The translations under genes and the position numbers were made by a program. Below the pieces are notes generated by a model. It worked only from the letters and a program-made list of their open reading frames with translations. It was not told the DNA's origin and did no database searches. Below are positions 59,281 through 64,000 of a stretch of 64,000 nt of DNA, one piece after another. The stretch's first letter is position 1. Each line of letters opens with the position of its first letter. This stretch comes from Streptomyces sp. ISL-12 (GTDB lineage Bacteria > Actinomycetota > Actinomycetes > Streptomycetales > Streptomycetaceae). The stretch is from NCBI RefSeq assembly GCF_018614415.1, contig NZ_JAGGOO010000028.1, positions 167,722-231,721 on the forward strand, read 5' to 3'.

Positions 59281-60954
59281 TCATGGAGCGGTGCGCCGAC
59301 GGCGTACGAGGAGCAGAGTGCCGCCGCCCAGGACCAGGGCGACCACGGCGGCACCGGCGATCACCGCGATCCGCGCGCCGGTGGAGGCGAGCCCGCCGGT
59401 CACCGTGGTGCCGTCACTCCCGGACGACGAACCACCCGCCGTACCCGACGAGCCGGCCACCGAACCCGTCGGGCCGGTGGTGCCGGTCGCGTCCGGTGTG
59501 TCTGCTGCGTCCGGAGCGGACGACGACGGAGCCCGCGAACCGCTCGGTGCCGCGGTGGGCGTCGTGTCCGGCGTGGTCGTCGGTGTCGCCGTGGGCTCCT
59601 CGCCCGCGCCGGGTACGACGGTCGCCGGGTCCACGTCGTCCCCCACCACCCACGCGAGGGTCTCCGTGTCGGACACCTCCGTGCCGTCGGCGAGCGTGGC
59701 ACTCACCGTGAAGGTGGTGCGGTAGACGCCTTCCGCGGCGAACGCCCACACGGTGTGCCGGTGGGTGGGAACCGACAGGCCGAAGCTGTCCGGCAGCCCG
59801 TCCCCGCTGTGCGCGTGCGTGGTCACCGAGCCGACCGAGCCCTCCGTGAAGACGCTCACCGCACCCGGTCCCCGCACGGCGTCGAGGGAGAAGGTGACCC
59901 GTCCGTCGACCTCGGAGCTCTTGAACTGGTCCGTGCTGAAACCCGGCCAGACCAGGCCGTCGACCTGCTGGATGGGCAGCCACCACACCGCGTCGCCGAC
60001 CGCGCCGAGGAACTCGAACCCCTCCGTGATCTTCCGCCGGGCCTGCGGCCTCACGTGCAGCACGACCGCGCCGGGCTCGTGCCACTCGTACGCCTGCGAA
60101 CTCCCCTCCTTCACCTGGAACTGCATGCCCCCGTCGACCGGACGCGCGGCCAGGTCCAGGTGCCCGTTGTCGATGACGTGCGAGGAGGGGGCCGTGGGGG
60201 GTGTGCTCGTGCTCGGCGGGGGAGTGGGGGAGGGAGCGGGCGTGGAGCCGTCACCGGGCAGGACGTCCGCCGGGTCGACGTCGTCACCGACGACCACGGC
60301 CAGTGTCTCGGTGTCGGCCGAACCGCCGGCCCGCACCGTGAACGTCAGCCGGTAGACGCCCTCCGCGGTGAACTGCCAGGTGGGCAGGGCGCGTTCCGCG
60401 TCACCGGGGAGGGTGAAGGAGCGCTGGACGGAAGCCGCGGTACCGAGGTACGGGACCGGCGGAGCGTTCACGTCGTCCATGCCGCGGGTGTACGAGGCCA
60501 TGCCGAAGTCCCCGGGCCCGTCGAAGCCGGACAAGGTGACCTCGGTGTCACCGCCCGCCTCGGTGCCGTTCCAGCCCGGCTCCGGGGCGAAGATGTTGCC
60601 CGCCTCCCAGCCGTTGAGCTGCCAGCTGTCCAGGGTGCTGGTGCCCAGCGCCGTGGCCAGGGGATCGACGGTGTACTGCAAGGTGGACGGCACCGCGTGC
60701 AGGACGACGTCGGACGGCTCCCGCACAACCGTCGTACCGCTGCCGCGGTCGTCGACCTGCAACTGGAGGGCGCCGTCGACGAGCCGGGGAGTGAGGTCGA
60801 GTTCGCCTTCGTCCAGGACGACGGCACCGCCGGCGGCGCGGGCGTCCCCGCCACCGCCGGCGACCAGCCCTGCCGCGCCCAGGAACACCGCGGCCGCCAC
60901 GGTCAGCGCCGCACCTGTGAGAGCGCGTCCGTCACGCGCCAGGGCCGGTGTCAC
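59281..60954 (-). CDS. Cell-wall surface protein with two metal-repeat domains and LASTG sorting signal
   Basis: 557 aa. The signal peptide ends near GGGDARAAGG. Repeat 1 is ~40-210 (VLDEGELDLTPRLVDGALQL; LPTWQFTAEGVYRLTF; no HxH). Repeat 2 is ~245-440 (VIDNGHLDLAARPVDGGMQF; FLGAVGDAVWWLPIQQVDGL; PTHRHTVWAFAAEGVY with HxH). A Thr/Pro/Ser-rich stalk ends in GGLASTG (~521-527), a hydrophobic span and RRRRTAP: a textbook LAxTG sorting signal. The GTG at 60954 overlaps the previous stop. Predicted to be wall-linked by a class E sortase, encoded outside the window. Confidence 0.88.
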   Translation of the reverse strand: MTPALARDGRALTGAALTVAAAVFLGAAGLVAGGGGDARAAGGAVVLDEGELDLTPRLVDGALQLQVDDRGSGTTVVREPSDVVLHAVPSTLQYTVDPLATALGTSTLDSWQLNGWEAGNIFAPEPGWNGTEAGGDTEVTLSGFDGPGDFGMASYTRGMDDVNAPPVPYLGTAASVQRSFTLPGDAERALPTWQFTAEGVYRLTFTVRAGGSADTETLAVVVGDDVDPADVLPGDGSTPAPSPTPPPSTSTPPTAPSSHVIDNGHLDLAARPVDGGMQFQVKEGSSQAYEWHEPGAVVLHVRPQARRKITEGFEFLGAVGDAVWWLPIQQVDGLVWPGFSTDQFKSSEVDGRVTFSLDAVRGPGAVSVFTEGSVGSVTTHAHSGDGLPDSFGLSVPTHRHTVWAFAAEGVYRTTFTVSATLADGTEVSDTETLAWVVGDDVDPATVVPGAGEEPTATPTTTPDTTPTAAPSGSRAPSSSAPDAADTPDATGTTGPTGSVAGSSGTAGGSSSGSDGTTVTGGLASTGARIAVIAGAAVVALVLGGGTLLLVRRRRTAP

Positions 60955-61595
60955 GAGCCGACGACCACCGTGTACGTCTCGGTGGCGGACTCGGTCACGC
61001 CACCGGCCGTGCCCTGCACCCGGAAGGTGAGCCGGTAGGTACCGGCCTCCTCGAAGGCCCAGTTGGCGTGGTTGTGGGCACCGACCGCGAAGGTACGGGA
61101 CTTGTAGGAGCCGGTGGCCGTGTCGCTGTCGTACCAGCGCACACCGCTGCCCGTGTAGACGCTGAAGTCGTCGGTCGCGGCACCGTCGCGGGTGGCGCTC
61201 ACGAGCCGGTAGGCGACGCTGTCGCCCGCGAAGACGCCGGTGGTGAGGTGCTCGGTGGAGACGCCGGCGAACAGCACGCCGGCGGCGTCCGCCTCGGCCT
61301 CGGTGTCGGGCAGCAGCCATACCTGGCTGCCGGAGCCGAGGAAGCCGTAGCCGGGGTTGGCGACCTTGGCGGCGTCCGGCACGGACAGCGTCACGTCCGC
61401 GGGCTCGTACTCGGTGTCGTTCTCCTCGTCGTGGACATGGAGGTGAAGCTCGGCGCCGTCCCACTCGGCGTCGAGGACGTCGACATGTCCGCTGGTCAGA
61501 GTGGTGGCGGCGAAGGCTGAGGTGTTCAGACCGGCTGTGGCGAGCGCGGCGGCCGCGAGGCCGGTGACGGTGAGCAGACGTCTGTGGGTACGCAA
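60951..61595 (-). CDS. Secreted anchored-repeat (choice-of-anchor M) domain protein
   Basis: 214 aa. The signal peptide ends TSAFAATTL, and a single repeat covers the rest: TSGHVDVLDAEWDGAELHLH, YGFLGSGSQVWLLPDTEAEA, FAVGAHNHANWAFEEAGTY with HxH, and the final TYTVVVGS. There is no wall or membrane anchor, so it may be a soluble carrier. Additional His/Asp residues (HLHVHDEEND) stand near the start. The start is TTG at 61595, with GAGGGG nine bases upstream. First gene of the metal operon, 50 bases after a Zur-box-like site. Confidence 0.87.
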   Translation of the reverse strand: MRTHRRLLTVTGLAAAALATAGLNTSAFAATTLTSGHVDVLDAEWDGAELHLHVHDEENDTEYEPADVTLSVPDAAKVANPGYGFLGSGSQVWLLPDTEAEADAAGVLFAGVSTEHLTTGVFAGDSVAYRLVSATRDGAATDDFSVYTGSGVRWYDSDTATGSYKSRTFAVGAHNHANWAFEEAGTYRLTFRVQGTAGGVTESATETYTVVVGS

Positions 61596-61645
61596 GGGAG
61601 ACCCCTCTAGGTCATGTTCATGCCCCCTCGGGCACAGTCAGGGAC

Positions 61646-61661
61646 GATAATCGTTTTCATC
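61646..61661. promoter_or_regulatory. Zur-box-like site in the divergent metal-operon/Fur gap
   Basis: GATAATCGTTTTCATC (reverse strand GATGAAAACGATTATC) resembles the TGAAAATnATTTTCA class of actinobacterial Zur boxes. It lies about 50 bases before the first gene of the surface-protein operon and about 109 before the Fur-family gene. Zinc-Zur binding here would repress the operon when zinc is plentiful. Confidence 0.65.
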
Positions 61662-61769
61662 AAGGTTTGGCAATGGCCTTTCCTGGACACGGCGTCACCC
61701 GCCGGTCACTGGCATGCCGAAGGCGACATCCACACGCATGGCCTGGGACTTCTGGGGAGGTGAGCCTTG

Positions 61770-62537
61770 GTGTCGATGCCTGACAGCCGGCTGCGGCCCA
61801 CCCGGCGGCGGACAGCGGCCGCGGAGGCCCTGAAGAGCTGCGACCGGTTCGTCTCCGCGCGGGAACTGCACATGCGCATGGTCGCGGAGGGCACACGCGT
61901 CGGCCTCTCCACCGTGTACCGGGCGCTGCGCGACCTGGAAGAGCTGGGTGGCGCCGATGTCGTCCAGACGGCGACCGGGGAGCGGCTCTGCCGGTGGCGA
62001 CGCGACGGTGAGCACCGGCACTGTCTGGTGTGCCGCGTGTGCGGTTGCGGCCGCACGGTGGAGTCGGAGGCCGTCGAGGCGTGGGTGGCGGGCGTCATCT
62101 CCGACTCGGGCTTCGCGGCGGTGGAGCACACCGTGGAGCTGGCCGGTGTCTGCGCGCGGTGCCGGCGCGCGGTCGGCGAAGGGGGTCGCGACGGAACGGA
62201 GTCGTGGGCGCCCCGGGCCGGGCAGGGCCGCGCGGCCGAGGGGGAGGCCCGAGGTCAGGCGACGCCGCCGTTGGCGTACAGGACCTGGCCGTTGACCCAC
62301 CGGCCGTCGGGGCCGGCCAGGAAGGCGACGGCACGCGCGATGTCCTCCGGCGTGCCGAGCCGCTCCAGGGGCGAGAGCGCGGCGAGTCGGTCGACCACCT
62401 GCTCGCTCTTGCCTTCGAGGAAGAGCGGAGTGGCCGTCGGCCCCGGGGCCACGACGTTGACGGTGACGTCCCGGCCGCGCAGCTCACGGGCGAGGACCAG
62501 GGTCATCGCCTCGACCGCGCCCTTGGTCGCCGCGTAG
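61770..62537 (+). CDS. Fur-family metalloregulator, Zur-like, with abnormal C-terminal extension
   Basis: The first ~140 residues are a complete Fur protein: RLRPTRRRTAAAEALKSC, winged helix (STVYRALRDLEELGGADVVQ), metal-site His (DGEHRHCLVCRVCG), and two CxxC pairs for structural zinc (CLVC and CARC). No stop follows GVCARCRRAVGEGGRDGTES. The frame stays open for ~110 more codons, of which the last 283 bases are antisense to the SDR gene and encode Arg/Ser-rich nonsense. The GTG at 61770 has GGAGGTGA upstream; TTG at 61767 is equally well placed. Function: zinc-dependent repressor of the divergent surface operon (inference). Confidence 0.8.
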   Translation: MSMPDSRLRPTRRRTAAAEALKSCDRFVSARELHMRMVAEGTRVGLSTVYRALRDLEELGGADVVQTATGERLCRWRRDGEHRHCLVCRVCGCGRTVESEAVEAWVAGVISDSGFAAVEHTVELAGVCARCRRAVGEGGRDGTESWAPRAGQGRAAEGEARGQATPPLAYRTWPLTHRPSGPARKATARAMSSGVPSRSRGESAASRSTTCSLLPSRKSGVAVGPGATTLTVTSRPRSSRARTRVIASTAPLVAA

Positions 62538-63004
62538 GCGGCGTAGGTGGGCTGCTGGAGCCGGGTGACGGAAGTGGAGAAATTGACCAGCGCGCCGCCG
62601 GGGCGCAGCCGCCGGGCCGCGAGCTGGGAGACGACGAACGTGCCGCGCACGTTGACCCGGTGCATCCGGTCGAAGGTGTCCAGGCCCATCTCCGCCACCG
62701 GCGCGAGCAGCATGATCCCGGCGGTGTTCACCACGACGTCGACACCACCGAAGCGTTCCTCGGCGGCGTCGAACAGGGCCGTCATCGCGGCCTCGTCGGC
62801 GACGTCGCCGGGCAGGGCGACGGCCGATCCGCCGGCCTCCTGGATCGACGCGACGACCTTCTCGGCGCGCTGGGCGCTGCCGGAGTAGTGCACGACGACC
62901 GCCGTGCCCCGCGCGGCCAGCTCGGTGGCGACGGCGCCGCCGATCCCGCCCGAGCCCCCGGTCACGATCGCTGCACGGGTGGCGGACTGTTCCGTGGTGG
63001 TCAT
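62255..63004 (-). CDS. Short-chain dehydrogenase/reductase
   Basis: 249 aa classical SDR. The cofactor loop is IVTGGSGGIGGAVATELAAR, NAG is altered to NTAG in VVNTAGIMLL, the catalytic Ser is in NFSTSVTRL and YxxxK in YAAYAATKGAVEAM; the C-terminus is VNGQVLYANGGVA. Similar to FabG/3-oxoacyl reductase-like enzymes. AGGAAGG lies upstream of the ATG at 63004; the longer frame to 63073 is not needed. Divergent from a TetR gene that probably represses it. Confidence 0.92.
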   Translation of the reverse strand: MTTTEQSATRAAIVTGGSGGIGGAVATELAARGTAVVVHYSGSAQRAEKVVASIQEAGGSAVALPGDVADEAAMTALFDAAEERFGGVDVVVNTAGIMLLAPVAEMGLDTFDRMHRVNVRGTFVVSQLAARRLRPGGALVNFSTSVTRLQQPTYAAYAATKGAVEAMTLVLARELRGRDVTVNVVAPGPTATPLFLEGKSEQVVDRLAALSPLERLGTPEDIARAVAFLAGPDGRWVNGQVLYANGGVA

Positions 63005-63074
63005 GGTGACCTTCCTCTCGTCATCGTCCACCGGCTTTGTGGACGATGAGTACATTAGCAGTATGTAGACCAAG

Positions 63075-63106
63075 CGTCCATATCTATATGGCCATCACGT
63101 CCATAT
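63075..63106. promoter_or_regulatory. Operator region between SDR and TetR genes
   Basis: CCATATCTATATGG (63078-63091) is an inverted repeat, and CGTCCATAT occurs twice in direct orientation (63075-63083 and 63098-63106). The second copy leads into a perfect TATAAT (63104-63109) that can serve as the -10 of the TetR gene. A TetR dimer bound here would block both divergent promoters. Confidence 0.65.
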
Positions 63107-63168
63107 AATGATTCTCGGAGCCGTGTCGACCAGACCGGCTGCGCCGCACAGCAGGAGGAGACGGGCAC

Positions 63169-63795
63169 GTGGAGCGAACAGAGGCCGAGGGGCCCGGCCG
63201 GCTCAAACCGGGGCGTGGCCGCCGCCGGGCGGAGGACGTCCGCCATGCGACGCTGACCGCGGCGGCCGAGCTGCTGCTCGCCGAGGGAGTCCACGCCCTG
63301 ACCTTCTCCAAGGTCGCCGCCCGCGCGGGCGTCAGCAAGATGACCCTCTACAAGTGGTGGCCCTCCCCCGGGGCCCTGGCCTTCGACGCCTACTTCAACG
63401 CCTTCCAGGCCACCCTCGCCTTCCCCGACACGGGCGACATCAGGCGCGACCTGACCACGCAGTTGCGTGTGTTCGTCGACCTCCTGGACCGCAACGGCGC
63501 CGTCATCGCCGGGATCATCGGAGCCGCCCAGGGCGACCCCGACCTGGCGGAGGCGCTCTCGACGCACTACGTCACACACCGCCGCCGCCTCGCCGTCGAA
63601 CGTCTCTCGAGCGCACAGCAGGCCGGCCAGATCCGCGCGGAAGCGGACCTGGAATCGATCGTCGATCAGCTCTGGGGTGCCGTCTACCACCGGCTGCTGA
63701 TGCCCGCGCAACCCTTGACCGCGGAGTTCGTGGATCAGCTGATCGCCAACCTCTTCCAGGGCGTCGCCCCGGACTCTCATGACCAGGTGACGTGA
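63169..63795 (+). CDS. TetR/AcrR-family regulator
   Basis: 208 aa. The HTH is FSKVAARAGVSKMTLYKWW (~45-63), and the C-terminal ligand domain is TetR_C-type (LDRNGAVIAGIIGAAQGDPD; ESIVDQLWGAVYHRLL). The GTG at 63169 has GGAGGAG eight bases upstream. It is divergent from the SDR gene and likely represses it and itself through the operator at 63075-63106. Confidence 0.9.
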   Translation: MERTEAEGPGRLKPGRGRRRAEDVRHATLTAAAELLLAEGVHALTFSKVAARAGVSKMTLYKWWPSPGALAFDAYFNAFQATLAFPDTGDIRRDLTTQLRVFVDLLDRNGAVIAGIIGAAQGDPDLAEALSTHYVTHRRRLAVERLSSAQQAGQIRAEADLESIVDQLWGAVYHRLLMPAQPLTAEFVDQLIANLFQGVAPDSHDQVT

Positions 63796-64000
63796 CCCAC
63801 GGCCGCCGGCCTGCTCGGTCTCGAAGTCATCACCTTGCGCGAGGCGGACGCGCGGGCAGGCGTGACATGGGGACTGCCCCGCTCCCCCCGGAGCGCAGCC
63901 CGGCAGGAGTCGGACCCGGCCGCTGCGCTCCGGTCGTGCGATGCCTGCGGGCTGCTAATAGGGCCTGTCGTTTGGACCAGGACGCAGGACACCGGCGGGA
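63796..64000. other. Terminal 205 bp without a supported gene
   Basis: No credible coding frame is seen; the only open frame (minus strand, 71 codons) has poor codon bias and no ribosome site. The segment GGGCCTGTCGTTTGG (63960-63974) faintly resembles insertion-sequence ends, but nothing confirms it within the window. Confidence 0.5.

Noticed and set aside
63960..63974. Possible insertion-sequence terminal repeat
   Set aside because: Resemblance is from memory only; the partner end and transposase are not in the window.
63777..63992. 71-codon minus-strand open frame at the right edge
   Set aside because: No ribosome site, no recognisable family and weak codon bias; it also overlaps the end of the TetR gene.
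1..64000. tRNA, rRNA, prophage or integrative element
   Set aside because: No cloverleaf-like tRNA, rRNA segment, integrase, phage structural gene or att-like direct repeat was recognised by reading; a tRNAscan or phage search would settle this.

Overview
The window is chromosomal DNA from a Streptomyces or close relative. G+C is very high, third codon positions are strongly G/C, GTG and even TTG starts are common, GTGA/ATGA stop-start overlaps are frequent, and the families (ROK, SigE-like ECF, Methyltransf_19, DUF4328, MmyB-type XRE, vdcBCD, LAxTG proteins) are typical of streptomycetes. No rRNA, tRNA, CRISPR array, prophage or complete insertion sequence was seen. It reads as accessory-rich metabolic chromosome carrying many small catabolic clusters, each next to its own regulator.

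Left part (1-25.8 kb). A galactoside cluster: two MalF/MalG-type permeases, a lipoprotein sugar binder, a GH36 alpha-galactosidase and a ROK regulator cut by the window edge. A secreted DUF4832-CBM protein is divergent from it. Then come a lone TOPRIM protein, an FAD monooxygenase/TetR pair, a broken SAM methyltransferase, an AraC regulator, a TauE permease, GAPDH, a GlxA-type regulator, and the vdcBCD non-oxidative decarboxylase operon with a divergent AraC regulator. A hexuronate/aldonate operon follows (ManD, UxuB-like, MHS permease, idonate-type dehydrogenase, KDG kinase), facing a GntR regulator across a perfect 16-bp palindrome.

Middle (25.8-44.3 kb). A four-gene surface operon (secreted Pro-rich membrane protein, class F sortase, ECF sigma factor, single-pass membrane protein) has an ECF-like promoter. 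A NarL-type two-component system is divergent from an FtsX-type ABC exporter across a 20-bp palindrome. A frameshifted DUF4328 gene precedes a LysR-controlled pcaFIJ operon (beta-ketoadipate to succinyl-CoA and acetyl-CoA). Next are XRE/SDR and SRPBCC genes, an unknown Cys-rich 526-aa protein beside a 26-bp tandem repeat, a CHMI-like isomerase, and a membrane-anchored Mrr-type nuclease.

Right part (44.3-64 kb). A secreted GH92 mannosidase has two LacI-type operator-like sites. It is followed by a Gfo/Idh/MocA oxidoreductase, a second two-component pair, a methyltransferase, dihydroxyacetone kinase subunits DhaK and DhaL, and a cold-shock gene with a structured leader. The most distinctive system is at 54.5-62.2 kb: a zinc/manganese-type ABC importer whose substrate-binding lipoprotein carries inserted cell-wall repeats. 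It is encoded with two C-terminally anchored surface proteins (MASTG and LASTG motifs) and one secreted repeat protein. Most repeat copies carry a conserved HxH motif. A Fur/Zur-family gene is divergent, with a Zur-box-like sequence between. The working inference is a wall-spanning metal relay controlled by a local zinc sensor. The window ends with an SDR/TetR divergent pair.

Three genes (11.2, 33.8 and 43.4 kb) show frame breaks. These may be real pseudogenes or base-calling errors and should be checked against reads.
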